DNA from: Alphaproteobacteria bacterium
Lineage (GTDB): Bacteria > Pseudomonadota > Alphaproteobacteria > SHVP01
Assembly (NCBI GenBank): GCA_016869765.1
Contig: VGES01000029.1
Coordinates: forward strand, 1-43,408
Direction: 5' to 3'
DNA: 43,408 nt
Part shown: piece by piece, positions 7,279-15,794 of the stretch
Layout of the letters: each line of letters starts with the position of its first letter
Position numbering within the stretch: the stretch's first letter is position 1
Program-made: the position numbers and the translations under genes
Notes under the pieces: generated by a model
What the model was told of the DNA's origin: nothing
Databases searched by the model: none
The model's input: the letters and a program-made list of their open reading frames with translations, nothing else

Positions 7279-8268
7279 CTAGAGCAAGCCCTCGGCGGCC
7301 GCGATGTGTTTGCGCACCGACGCCGCGAACCAGTCGAGCCCTGGGTAGCGGAACGGCTTGTGGCCGATGGCGTTGACCGCACCGGCGAAGCCGCAGAAGT
7401 AGCGCATCTCCTTTCCGGCCATGAACAGGGGTTCGAGCCGGCGCTCTTCGAGCGTGCGGGGGCGCACCGAATCGTAGCCGTCGAGGAAGGCCTGGATGGC
7501 GGGAAGCGGGAAGCCGTTCTTGCGCCCGGCCCAAACGAGGCTCACGAGCTCCTGCGCCATGAAGTCCTCGCCGCCCGAGTCGAAGTCCATGATGATCATG
7601 CGGCCCTGGCCATCGATCAGCGCGTTGTGGGCGTGGATATCGCCGTGCGTGTGCGCCCAGGGCAGGGCGGAGCGATCCAAGCGTTGCAGGCCGTCGGCCA
7701 CCGCGGTGATCGCCTTCTCGTAGAACCTGAGATCGTCGGGGCGATGGCGACACAGCCGCTGCACGTTCGGCCAGCCGCGCCGGATCTTGCCCGCGTAATC
7801 GGCGAAGCGCGTCGGCGTCGGGTGGAAACGGGCCGTCGCCAGGTGCATGCGGGCGAACAACTCGCCCAAGTACCGGGCGTAGGGAACCGGGTTCGGGTGA
7901 TCGTGGAGAGGACCACCGTTCACCCAACGGAACAACGCGACCGGGCGCGCGCCCTCGGGGGCCATGACCTCGGTCGACCACGAGCCGTCCTTCGCCAGCA
8001 CCGGTGCCACGACCGGGAGGCCGTCGCGATCGAGAAAATCGAGGAGCTTCAACTCGTAGTCGACGCCGCCGTCGGCGAAGCCTTCGCTGCGCCAGCAGCG
8101 CGCGGCGTAGCGTGTCTGGCCGCTGCGCACGAGGTAGACGTCGTTCATGCCCCGGGTGAGCAACTCGCAGTGGAACGGCTCGGACAGCCCCCAGTGTTTC
8201 TGGATCACCCGGCCGAGCGCCGGGGCGTCGAGGATCGAATGGATGATGGGCAGCGTTTGGTCGTCCAT
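7279..8268 (-). CDS. APH/choline-kinase-type phosphotransferase
   Basis: A 329-residue protein of the aminoglycoside phosphotransferase / homoserine kinase II-like family (PF01636). The catalytic loop is THGDIHAHNALID (Asp as base, Asn as metal ligand) and the metal-binding DFG-equivalent is IIMDFDSGGEDF. N-terminal lobe features include TRGMNDVYLVRSG and a Lys-equivalent region around RYAARCWR. Members phosphorylate small hydroxylated molecules such as choline, ethanolamine, homoserine, hydroxylysine or antibiotics. It lies directly upstream of phnW with a 16-base gap, so it is probably expressed with it; a role in modifying an amino-alcohol or phosphonate head group is a reasonable guess but not shown. 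A divergent mmcB gene begins 56 bases away. Confidence 0.78.
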   Translation of the reverse strand: MDDQTLPIIHSILDAPALGRVIQKHWGLSEPFHCELLTRGMNDVYLVRSGQTRYAARCWRSEGFADGGVDYELKLLDFLDRDGLPVVAPVLAKDGSWSTEVMAPEGARPVALFRWVNGGPLHDHPNPVPYARYLGELFARMHLATARFHPTPTRFADYAGKIRRGWPNVQRLCRHRPDDLRFYEKAITAVADGLQRLDRSALPWAHTHGDIHAHNALIDGQGRMIIMDFDSGGEDFMAQELVSLVWAGRKNGFPLPAIQAFLDGYDSVRPRTLEERRLEPLFMAGKEMRYFCGFAGAVNAIGHKPFRYPGLDWFAASVRKHIAAAEGLL

Positions 8269-8324
8269 GAGGTCTCCCCGAGCGTTGCTGGCGCCGACGC
8301 AAATCTACACAATCGGCGGTCCGA

Positions 8325-8810
8325 ATGTCCGACCAGCCGAATGCCTCGACCGGCGAATCCCACGATGCCGCGGCCTTGACCCGGGGGGCTGTCCGGCTGC
8401 TCTACGACCATGGCTATGATTGCCTCGCTGAATTTCCCCTGCAGAGCGGCCGGCGGGCCGATCTCATCGCGCTCAATCGCGGCGGCGAAGTGCTGATCGT
8501 CGAGGTCAAGTCCTCGCTGGCCGATTTCCGCAGCGATCAGAAATGGCCCGAATACCTCGAGTGGTGCGATGGGTTCTTTTTCGCGGTGGCCGCGGTTTTC
8601 CCGCGCGACGTGCTGCCGGCCGATCATGGCCTCATCGTCGCCGACGGCTACGGCGGTGCCATCCTCCGCGATGCGCCGCGCCGAAAATTGAGTGCGCCGC
8701 GCCGCCGCACCATGACGCTTCGCTTCGGACTGGTGGCGGCGCGGCGGCTACAATGGTTGCGCGATCAGGTCCCCGAGGTCTCGGGCGGACCCAACGGGGA
8801 GGATCGATGA
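8325..8810 (+). CDS. mmcB: MmcB-family DNA repair protein
   Basis: A 161-residue protein matching the alphaproteobacterial MmcB family (PF06319), known in Caulobacter as an SOS-induced mitomycin-C resistance factor. It has a PD-(D/E)XK nuclease-like core: GRRADLIALNRGGEVLIVEVKSS supplies the Asp and the E-V-K metal-binding motif, followed by DFRSDQKWPEYLEWCDGFFFAV. The length is typical. The stop overlaps the ATG of the next gene by four bases (ATGA at 8807-8810), implying translational coupling to a PQQ-type dehydrogenase, an unrelated function. No clear LexA box was recognised in the short gap between this gene and the divergent kinase. Confidence 0.86.
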   Translation: MSDQPNASTGESHDAAALTRGAVRLLYDHGYDCLAEFPLQSGRRADLIALNRGGEVLIVEVKSSLADFRSDQKWPEYLEWCDGFFFAVAAVFPRDVLPADHGLIVADGYGGAILRDAPRRKLSAPRRRTMTLRFGLVAARRLQWLRDQVPEVSGGPNGEDR

Positions 8811-9931
8811 AGAGCCTTGCGGTTGTCGTGGCCCTCGTGGTCGGGATCGCGGCGGGACCGAGCACGGCCCAGCCTGCGGTGCAGCTGGAGCGCGTGCATC
8901 GCGATGTGTCCCTGTCTCGACCGCTCGCGGTACATGTCGTGCCGGGCGATGACAGCAAGCTCTATGTCGTCGAACAGGTGGGCCGCATCACGATCCTCGA
9001 TCGCGATCCGGCCGCGACCGCGCCGCGTGTGTTCGGCGACATTCGTCAGCGCGTCGAATCGGGGCCGAACGAGGCGGGTCTTCTCGGGCTGGCATTTCAC
9101 CCCGACTTCGCACGGAACCGTCAGGTGATCCTGTCCTACACGCGCCCAGGTACCCCGTTGGTCTCCGTGGTGTCACGGTTTCTGGTCGGAGCGAACGGGC
9201 TCCTCGACCCGGCGAGCGAGCAAGTTCTGTTGAGCCTTGCCCAGCCCTACGCCAATCACAACGGGGGCGACGTCCTGTTTGGCCCCGACGGATTTCTCTA
9301 TGTCAGTTTCGGCGACGGTGGCTCGGCGGGGGATCCGCTCGATGCGGGCCAGGATCGCAACACGCTCCTGGGCAAAATTCTGCGGCTCGACGTCGACCGC
9401 GGGAGCCCCTACGCCATCCCGGCCGACAATCCGTTCGCGCGGGGCGGCGGGCGACCGGAGATCTTCGCCTACGGCCTACGCAATGTCTGGCGCATGACGT
9501 TCGATCGCGCGACCGGCGAGCTGTGGGCGGCCGATGTCGGACAGAATCGCCTCGAAGAGGTCGACATCATCGTCAAGGGCGGCAACTACGGCTGGAACAT
9601 CAAGGAGGGCACCAGCGAATTCCGCCCGCGCGGCCGTTCGTTCGAGGGGTTGATCGACCCGGTCGCCGAATACGGCCGCAACGACGGCTGTTCGGTCACG
9701 GGGGGTTATGTCTATCGCGGGCGCGAGATACCGGCGCTGGTCGGCATGTACGTGTTCGGCGATTACTGCTCGGGCAAGATCTGGGCGGTGGCGCGCGAGG
9801 GCGGGCGCTATCGCACGTTGCCGCTGACCCAGGCCGGTATCCGCATTTCGTCGTTTGGCGAGGCGAACGACGGCGAACTCTACGTCGTCGATCACGGCGG
9901 CGCGCTCTATCGCCTGCGGCCGCGCCGCTAG
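8807..9931 (+). CDS. PQQ-dependent sugar dehydrogenase (GSDH family), secreted
   Basis: A 374-residue protein starting with a signal peptide (MKSLAVVVALVVGIAAGPSTAQ). The mature part is the six-bladed beta-propeller of soluble aldose sugar dehydrogenases (PF07995). Recognisable segments are LAVHVVPGDDSKLYVVEQ, GLLGLAFHPDFARNRQ, HNGGDVLFGPDGFLYVSFGD, RPEIFAYGLRNVWR and DVGQNRLEEVDI, followed by GGNYGWN. The family oxidises sugars in the periplasm with PQQ as cofactor; PQQ synthesis genes are not in the window. ATG 8807 is chosen because it gives the signal peptide and a GGGGAGG ribosome site, and it overlaps the mmcB stop. The 3' end overlaps the convergent transferase gene by four bases. Confidence 0.86.
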   Translation: MKSLAVVVALVVGIAAGPSTAQPAVQLERVHRDVSLSRPLAVHVVPGDDSKLYVVEQVGRITILDRDPAATAPRVFGDIRQRVESGPNEAGLLGLAFHPDFARNRQVILSYTRPGTPLVSVVSRFLVGANGLLDPASEQVLLSLAQPYANHNGGDVLFGPDGFLYVSFGDGGSAGDPLDAGQDRNTLLGKILRLDVDRGSPYAIPADNPFARGGGRPEIFAYGLRNVWRMTFDRATGELWAADVGQNRLEEVDIIVKGGNYGWNIKEGTSEFRPRGRSFEGLIDPVAEYGRNDGCSVTGGYVYRGREIPALVGMYVFGDYCSGKIWAVAREGGRYRTLPLTQAGIRISSFGEANDGELYVVDHGGALYRLRPRR

Positions 9932-10860
9932 AGATAGCTGCCCGCGAGCGTGTAGGGCGTCCCGCCGAGGCCGAGTTTGAAGCGCGCGATTCCCGGCTGG
10001 CGGGCGGTATCGAGGCCGCCCAGGTCGATCCAGCGCACCCCCACCTGCTTGAGTTCGAGAATCCCGCGCCATAGCAGCAGGTTCTGGGCGTGGGCCTTGC
10101 GGCCTGATTCGCTGGTCCAGCCCACGTAATACGTCGCGGCTTGGCCGTGACGAAAGAACAACGCCCCGGCCACCATCTCGCTCCCCTGGTGCGCGCTCGT
10201 GACGAGGACATCGCTGCGCGGCTTGGTCGCCGCCGCGGTCGTCCGCAGGAACGCAGAACCGACCGCGCGGAATCGCCGCCGTCGCCGCTGTTCGTCATCG
10301 CGGGCAAGCAGGCGTTCGAAGTCCTGGCCGCCGTGGCCGGTCTTCACGACCAGGTCGTTGCGTTCGGCGCTCGTCACCATATTGCGCCAGGATCCGTCCA
10401 GGGCGCGGCGCAGATCCTCCGCCGTCGGCGCCAGATCGAGCCAGATCGAACTGTAACCCGTCATCACCCGGTGCAGACGAACCGTGCGCATCTCCTGGGC
10501 GGCGCTCGCGTCGAGTTCCGGAACCCAATAGAGGAATCGGAGTCGCTCCGAGGTGAACCGGGTTTTGATCGCGTGCAAGAGCGTCGCGCGATCCTCGGCG
10601 GTGATCTCGTCACTCAGCCACAACGGGCCCCGCAGCAACTGGGTCACCTGGACGAGCCCGGCATAACGGCGGGTGAAGGCCTGCACGATGGCGATGGCTC
10701 GGTCTTGGTGCATGGCGACGCCGCGATCGACACGAAACCCGCCGATCGCCACGGCGGCCTCACCGTACGCCCACGCCTGCTCGAAGGCGCTTTTCCCGGC
10801 GCTCGCCAGATGGCGCCGCCAGTCGACCTCGCGGACGTCGTTCCATAGCCAGTGCGCCAT
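9928..10860 (-). CDS. FemAB/GNAT-like N-acyltransferase
   Basis: A 310-residue protein that looks like two GNAT-type folds, as in the FemAB / BioF2-like group (PF13480). N-terminal half: QDRAIAIVQAFTRRYAG and YSSIWLDLAPTAEDLRRALD, with WRNMVTSAERNDLVV; C-terminal half: MVAGALFFRHGQAATYYVGW, then AHAQNLLLWRGILELKQ and IDLGGLD, ending with ARFKLGLGG. FemAB relatives transfer amino acids or acyl groups from tRNA or CoA donors to cell-wall or polysaccharide acceptors. The donor and acceptor here are unknown; no murein or exopolysaccharide genes surround it. It overlaps the convergent sugar dehydrogenase by four bases. The start at 10860 gives a normal N-terminus. Confidence 0.75.
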   Translation of the reverse strand: MAHWLWNDVREVDWRRHLASAGKSAFEQAWAYGEAAVAIGGFRVDRGVAMHQDRAIAIVQAFTRRYAGLVQVTQLLRGPLWLSDEITAEDRATLLHAIKTRFTSERLRFLYWVPELDASAAQEMRTVRLHRVMTGYSSIWLDLAPTAEDLRRALDGSWRNMVTSAERNDLVVKTGHGGQDFERLLARDDEQRRRRRFRAVGSAFLRTTAAATKPRSDVLVTSAHQGSEMVAGALFFRHGQAATYYVGWTSESGRKAHAQNLLLWRGILELKQVGVRWIDLGGLDTARQPGIARFKLGLGGTPYTLAGSYL

Positions 10861-10900
10861 CGTCGTTTCGCTTTTTCGTCTCGGCGGCTAGGCTGTTCCC

Positions 10901-11092
10901 ATGCGGCGAAAGGGCAAGGCTGTCAACGGCGTCGTGGCGCCGGGGCCGCGGTTCACGTGGTGGGCCGCCTATTACGTCGTCGTCTATCTCGTGATCCCGA
11001 TCGTCGGCCTGGGGCTCGTGCTCGACGTCGCGCTCTATTTCGTGATGCGCGAGGTCGGGCGATGCTACGGGGTGCTTTGCCTGTTTTCGTGA
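10901..11092 (+). CDS. Small membrane protein, 63 residues
   Basis: A short open frame encoding a basic N-terminus (MRRKGKAVNGVV) and a long hydrophobic stretch from about residue 19 to 50 that could form one or two membrane helices (YYVVVYLVIPIVGLGLVLDVAL). It starts 40 bases after the divergent transferase gene's start and ends just before the terminator of the liv operon on the other strand. The composition is clearly membrane-like and not a shadow of another gene. I do not recognise a family. There is no strong ribosome site, so expression is uncertain. Confidence 0.55.
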   Translation: MRRKGKAVNGVVAPGPRFTWWAAYYVVVYLVIPIVGLGLVLDVALYFVMREVGRCYGVLCLFS

Positions 11093-11097
11093 GCCAA

Positions 11098-11130
11098 CGA
11101 AAAACCCCGGGGCGCGCGGCCCCGGGGTTC
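11098..11130 (-). terminator. Intrinsic terminator of the liv operon
   Basis: A 10-bp perfect stem (11103-11112 with 11120-11129, AACCCCGGGG/CCCCGGGGTT) with a 7-nt loop. Read on the minus strand it is followed by a T5 run (11104-11100), 25 bases past the stop of the substrate-binding protein gene. Confidence 0.8.
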
Positions 11131-11154
11131 GTCGTCAGCCAACGCGATGAAGCG

Positions 11155-12321
11155 TCAAGAGCCGAGGAAGTCCGAGATCTTCGTCCAACGGCCGCTTCTC
11201 ACCTGCGAGACGTAGGTGATCTCCGTCCCGAGCCGCTTGCGCGGTCCAAACGTGAGCTGTGGCCCGCCGAACTTGTCCTCGTATTTGGTTTGCTCCAACG
11301 CGGCGATCAGCGAGTCGACCGTGAGGTTGCGGCCCGCCCTGTCGACGCCGCTGAGGAACAGGTCCATCGCGATATAGCCCGCCATCGCCTGGATCGTGCC
11401 GTCGGCGTTGAACGCGGCCTTGTAGCGATCGAGCCATTCCTTCACGGCCGGAATCGGCGAGTCGGCGTAGGGCGCCTGGATCTGGGTCATCGAGTAGAGC
11501 CCCTCGGTCGCGCCCTGCGCGGCGGCGATCGTCTCGGTGGTGTAACCCGCCACCGACACGAGGAACTCGACGTTCCAGCCCATGCGCCGGGCGGTCACCA
11601 CCGGAAGGATGGTGTCCTGGACGATCGTGCCGAGCGTGATGAGATCGCAGTTGGCTTCCCGCATTTTCAGGATTGTCGCCGAGAAGTCTTTTTCATCGGC
11701 CTTGTGCGAGGCCGAGGCGACCAACGGCAGGTTCATCGCCTTGAGCTGATCTTCGACGCCCTTGTGCACTTCCTGGCCGAAGTCGTTGTCCTGGTAGAGC
11801 GAGCAGACGCGCGCCTTGTTCTTGGTCTTGACGAAGTATTCGACGCCTTTGCGCATCTGCGGGTAGTAGGGCGACAGGAACGAGAACTTGAGCTTGTGGA
11901 ATGGCTCGAACATCGACGTCGCCGGCGAGAACGGGAACAGGTTCGGGACGTTGCGGTCGAAGGCCTCTTCCATGACCACGAGGTTGGGCGGGGTGCCGAG
12001 TGCGCCCAAGAGCGCGAACACGCGATCGGATTTGATCAACTTCGAGCCGACCTGGGCGGCGCGTGACTGCACGTACTGGTTATCCTCGACGATCAACTTG
12101 ATGGTGCGGCCCTGGACGCCGCCCTTGGCATTGGCCTCGTCGGCCCGCATGCGCATGCCGTTCGTGACCTGGGTGCCCCAAGCCGCGACCGGGCCGGATA
12201 GCGGCTGGTGCGACCCGATGACGATCTCCTTGTCGGTCACACCTTGTGTCTGCGCCAACACCGGCGCAACGATGGCGATGGTCGCCGCAGCGGCCACGCC
12301 CGCAAGCAATGTACGAATCAT
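11155..12321 (-). CDS. Branched-chain amino acid-type ABC substrate-binding protein
   Basis: A 388-residue periplasmic binding protein of the LivK / Peripla_BP_6 group. Residues 1-23 are a signal peptide (MIRTLLAGVAAAATIAIVAP, cleavage after VLAQ). The mature start TDKEIVIGSHQPLSGPVAAW is typical, as are GVQGRTIKLIVEDNQY and DFGQEVHKGVED. A strong ribosome site (GGGAGGTC) precedes the ATG. It is the last gene of the liv operon, 94 bases after the acyl-CoA synthetase, and is followed by an intrinsic terminator. The closest family relatives bind amino acids, short-chain amides or aromatic/aliphatic carboxylates; the acyl-CoA synthetase in the operon favours a carboxylate, but this is inference. 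Confidence 0.88.
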   Translation of the reverse strand: MIRTLLAGVAAAATIAIVAPVLAQTQGVTDKEIVIGSHQPLSGPVAAWGTQVTNGMRMRADEANAKGGVQGRTIKLIVEDNQYVQSRAAQVGSKLIKSDRVFALLGALGTPPNLVVMEEAFDRNVPNLFPFSPATSMFEPFHKLKFSFLSPYYPQMRKGVEYFVKTKNKARVCSLYQDNDFGQEVHKGVEDQLKAMNLPLVASASHKADEKDFSATILKMREANCDLITLGTIVQDTILPVVTARRMGWNVEFLVSVAGYTTETIAAAQGATEGLYSMTQIQAPYADSPIPAVKEWLDRYKAAFNADGTIQAMAGYIAMDLFLSGVDRAGRNLTVDSLIAALEQTKYEDKFGGPQLTFGPRKRLGTEITYVSQVRSGRWTKISDFLGS

Positions 12322-12337
12322 CTTTGACCTCCCTTAG

Positions 12338-12358
12338 GGCGGCCCCCTGTAGGCCGCC
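12338..12358 (-). promoter_or_regulatory. Intercistronic hairpin before the binding-protein gene
   Basis: A 7-bp perfect stem GGCGGCC/GGCCGCC (12338-12344 and 12352-12358) with a 7-nt loop lies in the 94-base gap between the acyl-CoA synthetase stop and the binding-protein start. There is no T run, so it is more likely an mRNA-stabilising or processing hairpin than a terminator. Binding proteins often need more product than the permeases of their operon; the role here is inference. Confidence 0.4.
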
Positions 12359-12415
12359 GTATTGCCGTCATTCTAGCCGAGCCGTTCGACACGGCCAAAA
12401 GCCGTTCGCTCGGCC

Positions 12416-14272
12416 TTACGCCGCGCGGTACATCGACTCGATCAAATCGCCGTAACGCTTGTTGACGAAGGCGCGCTTGAGCTTGAGCGTCGGGGTCAGT
12501 TCCTCGTCCTCGGGCGTCAGTAGGCGGTCGATCAGGCGGAAACTGCGGATCGATTCGACCCGCGCGAACTTCTTGTTGACGGCGTCGATCTCGCGCTGGA
12601 TCAGGGCCACGACCTCGGGCGCCTGGGTGAGGCTCGCGTAGTTGGTGAACGGAATGGCGTTGTCCTGCGCGAAGCGGGCGACGTTGTCGGCATCGATCAT
12701 CACGAGGCAACTGAGGAACTTGCGGCCGTCGCCGATGACCACGGCATCGGAGATGTAAGGGCTGAACTTGAGTTCGTTCTCGATCTCGGAGGGCGTGATG
12801 TTCTTGCCGCCGGCCGTGATGATGATGTCCTTGAGGCGGTCGGTGATCTTCACGTAGCCGTCGGCGTCGATCGACCCGACGTCGCCGGTGTGCAGCCAGC
12901 CGTCCTTGAGCGCCTCGGCGGTGCGATCGGGTTTGTTGAGATAACCCATGAAGATGTGTGGGCCGCGCACCAGGATCTCGCCATCGCGCGACACGCGAAC
13001 CTCGGACTCCGGCAGCGCTTTGCCGACGCTGCCCAGGCGATAGCGGTCGAACGGGTTGATCGTAATACCACCGGTCGCTTCGGTCATCCCGTAACCCTCG
13101 ACCATGTTGATGCCGAGCGCGCGGAACCAGCGCAGCAACTCGGGCGAAATCGGGGCGGCCGAGGACAGGCACGTGCGGCAGCGATCGATGCCGATCATCT
13201 GGCGCACCGTGCGCAGCACGGTCCAATAGGCCACCCAACGTGCCAGCCGCAGCCCGACGTTCGGTTGCTTGCCCGCCAGTTCGGCGTCGGCGGCGCGGTA
13301 GGCGACGGCCAACGCCAGTTTGTAGGCCCAGCGCTGCAACGCGCTCGCGTCCCGGACGGCGAGCGTGATCGAGGAATAGAACTTCTCCCAGACGCGCGGC
13401 ACGGCGGCGAAGATCGTCGGCTGCACCTCGCGCAGGTTCTCCGGAACGGTTTCGCCGTCTTCAGCAAAATTGACGACCATACCGTGGCCGATCGACAGCC
13501 AAACGCCGAACAGGCGTTCGAACACGTGGCAGGCCGGTAGGAACGAGAGATGATTGTCCGTGTCGTTGACCGGGTACGCATCGGTGACGTGCGTCATTTG
13601 GTAGACGATGTTGCGATGCGAGATCATCGCCCCCTTGGGCGGACCGGTCGTTCCGGACGTGTAGATCAGCACGGCAAGATCGTCGGGTCGAGGAATGGCG
13701 TTCAACTGCGCCCAACGCTCCGGATGCTTCGTATCTTGTTCACGTCCGAGCGCCAGGAGCTCGGCGAAACTCAGGACCTGGGGGTCACGAAACTCGCGCA
13801 GGCCTTCCATGTCGAAAACGATGATCTTCTCGATCGAAGGCGTGTCGGCGCGCACTTCCAGCATCTTGTCGAGTTGCTCTTCGTCCTCGACGAAGATGAA
13901 CCGGGCCGCGGCATCGTTGACGATGTAGGCGACCTGGCGGGCGACGCTGGTGACGTAGATGCCGACGGATACGCCGCCGGCCCCGATCGCGCCGATATCG
14001 GCCTCGACCCACTCGACGCCATTGTTGGCGAGGATGGCGACGCGCTCGCCAGGTTTGAGACCGAGCGCGGCGAGGCCCAAGCCGACCCATCGGACGTGCT
14101 CGCCGTACTCCTGCCATGTGACGGATCGCCATATCCCCTTGGTCTTTTCCCGGAGTGCTGTCCGCCCGGACCACGTCGTCAAGGCGCGAGCGAACAACTG
14201 CGGCACGGTGCTACCCGCGGCGTCGTTTGCCGCCGTCGGTACGGTGGAGGATTCGCTTAGCGCTATCGCCAT
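12416..14272 (-). CDS. AMP-forming long-chain acyl-CoA synthetase
   Basis: A 618-residue member of the ANL superfamily, closest in look to the FAA1/FadD15 group. AMP-binding motif: LIYTSGTTGPPKGAMISHRN; then YGMTEATGGITINP; the hinge and C-terminal lobe show GWLHTGDVGSIDADGYV and DRLKDIIITAGGKNITPSEI. It would activate a carboxylic acid to its acyl-CoA with ATP. The start overlaps the livF stop by ten bases, so it is part of the liv operon, translated from the same message. The pairing of a branched-chain-type importer with an acyl-CoA synthetase suggests uptake and CoA activation of one carboxylate substrate. The insertion between the ATP motif and the hinge (LALAVAYRAADAELAGKQPN) is typical of the FAA1-type subgroup. 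Confidence 0.88.
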   Translation of the reverse strand: MAIALSESSTVPTAANDAAGSTVPQLFARALTTWSGRTALREKTKGIWRSVTWQEYGEHVRWVGLGLAALGLKPGERVAILANNGVEWVEADIGAIGAGGVSVGIYVTSVARQVAYIVNDAAARFIFVEDEEQLDKMLEVRADTPSIEKIIVFDMEGLREFRDPQVLSFAELLALGREQDTKHPERWAQLNAIPRPDDLAVLIYTSGTTGPPKGAMISHRNIVYQMTHVTDAYPVNDTDNHLSFLPACHVFERLFGVWLSIGHGMVVNFAEDGETVPENLREVQPTIFAAVPRVWEKFYSSITLAVRDASALQRWAYKLALAVAYRAADAELAGKQPNVGLRLARWVAYWTVLRTVRQMIGIDRCRTCLSSAAPISPELLRWFRALGINMVEGYGMTEATGGITINPFDRYRLGSVGKALPESEVRVSRDGEILVRGPHIFMGYLNKPDRTAEALKDGWLHTGDVGSIDADGYVKITDRLKDIIITAGGKNITPSEIENELKFSPYISDAVVIGDGRKFLSCLVMIDADNVARFAQDNAIPFTNYASLTQAPEVVALIQREIDAVNKKFARVESIRSFRLIDRLLTPEDEELTPTLKLKRAFVNKRYGDLIESMYRAA

Positions 14273-15030
14273 TGCTTCTTGCGCCGCCAGCGACGTTCGC
14301 CGCGCACCCCTTGCTGCTTGTTCCCGAGGTAGGCCTCGCTCACGTCTTCGCTCTCCATCAGTTTCGCCGCTGTATTCTCCATCACGATGCGGCCGAGTTC
14401 CAAGACGTAGCCGAAGTCGGCGACCTGAAGGGCCATGCGTGCGTTCTGCTCGACCAGCAGCACCGAGACGCCCTGTTCGCGATTGATGCGCTGCACAATG
14501 CCGAAGATTTGTTTGACCAGCAGGGGGGATAGCCCGAGTGAGGGTTCGTCGAGCAGCATCAGCTTGGGGCGCGCCATGACAGCCCGGCCGATCGCCAGCA
14601 TCTGCTGCTGCCCGCCCGAGAGCTGGCTCGCCGCCAGTTCCGCCCGTTCCCGCAGGATCGGGAAGTAGCCGAACACGAGTTCCAGGTCCTTGGCGACGCC
14701 GTCCGGATCGCGCCGGGTGTAGGCGCCCATGCGCAGGTTGTCGCGCACGCTGAGGAACGGAAAGACCTCGCGCCCCTCAGGCACATGGGCGATGCCCTTG
14801 AGCACGATGGCATCCGGATCGGCGCCCTGGATCATCGCCCCCGCAAAGGCAACGGTGCCCTTCTGGGGGTCGACGATGCCCGAGATCGTGCGCAGCAGGG
14901 TCGTCTTGCCGGCGCCGTTGCCGCCGAGCAGCGTGACGATCTTGCCCTCTTCGACGTCGAGGCTGACGCCGCGGATCGCGGCGACCGGGCCGTAGTAGGT
15001 CTCGATGTTGCGGATTTCGAGGAGCGCCAC
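14263..15030 (-). CDS. livF: Branched-chain amino acid-type ABC ATPase LivF
   Basis: A 255-residue ATPase. Walker A GGNGAGKTTLLRTI, signature LSGGQQQMLAIGRAVMARP, Walker B KLMLLDEPSLGLSP, and VLLVEQNARMALQVADFGYV with the LivF-type ending LxxGRIV. The C-terminus is longer and more basic than usual (RGERRWRRKKQWR). It energises import together with LivG, LivH and LivM at the inner membrane. It starts two bases after the livG stop and its end overlaps the acyl-CoA synthetase start by ten bases, indicating translational coupling. Confidence 0.9.
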   Translation of the reverse strand: MALLEIRNIETYYGPVAAIRGVSLDVEEGKIVTLLGGNGAGKTTLLRTISGIVDPQKGTVAFAGAMIQGADPDAIVLKGIAHVPEGREVFPFLSVRDNLRMGAYTRRDPDGVAKDLELVFGYFPILRERAELAASQLSGGQQQMLAIGRAVMARPKLMLLDEPSLGLSPLLVKQIFGIVQRINREQGVSVLLVEQNARMALQVADFGYVLELGRIVMENTAAKLMESEDVSEAYLGNKQQGVRGERRWRRKKQWR

Positions 15031-15032
15031 CG

Positions 15033-15794
15033 TCAGCTTCCCAGGTACGCTTCGACGACGGCGGGGTTGGACTGAACTGCGCTCGGCGTTCCGACCGCCA
15101 GCACCTTGCCTTCGTTCAGCGCCAGGACGCGGTCGGACACCCGCCCGACCAGGCCCATGTCGTGCTCGACCATCATGACCGTAATGCCGAGGTCGTCGCG
15201 GATGTCGCGAATCCAGAACGACAGATCCTCGGTTTCTTCCGGGTTGAGGCCGGAGGATGGCTCATCGAGCAGCAGCAAGCGTGGCGTGGCGGCCAAAGCG
15301 CGGCCGAGTTCGACGACCTTGCGCACGCCGTAGGGGAGGCCGGCGACGCGGGCGTCACGGTGATGCGCGAGGTCGAGGAAGTCGATCACGTCTTCGACGA
15401 TGGACCGGTTCTCGATCTCCTGGCGCCGCACCTTGGGCAGGAACAGCAGTTCCGAGAAGACCGAGGTTCGGCGATGGGCATGGCGCCCGAGCAACAGGTT
15501 CTTGAGCACCGAGGCATTCTCGAACAACTCGATGTTCTGGAATGTGCGCGCGATGCCCGCCGCGGCGATGCGATCGGCCGACAGGCGGCTGATGTCGCGA
15601 CCCTCGAACACGATACGACCGGCCGTCGCGTCATAGAGACGGCTGATCAGGTTGAAGACCGTGGTCTTGCCCGCGCCGTTCGGGCCGATGATCGAGAAAA
15701 TCTCGCCCTTCTCGACGCCGAACGACACCTGGTCGACCGCCCGCACCCCGCCGAAGGCGACCGAGAGCCCCTCGACCTCGATCATCGTCGTCAT
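15033..15794 (-). CDS. livG: Branched-chain amino acid-type ABC ATPase LivG
   Basis: A 253-residue ATPase with Walker A GPNGAGKTTVFNLISRLY, LivG-type insert around IARTFQNIELFENASVLKN, signature-equivalent LPYGVRKVVELGRAL, Walker B LLLLDEPSSGLNP and MMVEHDMGLVGRVSDRV. The ATG at 15792-15794 (MTTMIEVEGLSV) overlaps the livM stop in the ATGA manner and gives the standard N-terminus; the frame is open upstream but that part is antisense to nothing and overlaps livM. The signature is the LPYG type usual for LivG rather than LSGGQ. It is paired with LivF. Confidence 0.9.
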   Translation of the reverse strand: MTTMIEVEGLSVAFGGVRAVDQVSFGVEKGEIFSIIGPNGAGKTTVFNLISRLYDATAGRIVFEGRDISRLSADRIAAAGIARTFQNIELFENASVLKNLLLGRHAHRRTSVFSELLFLPKVRRQEIENRSIVEDVIDFLDLAHHRDARVAGLPYGVRKVVELGRALAATPRLLLLDEPSSGLNPEETEDLSFWIRDIRDDLGITVMMVEHDMGLVGRVSDRVLALNEGKVLAVGTPSAVQSNPAVVEAYLGS

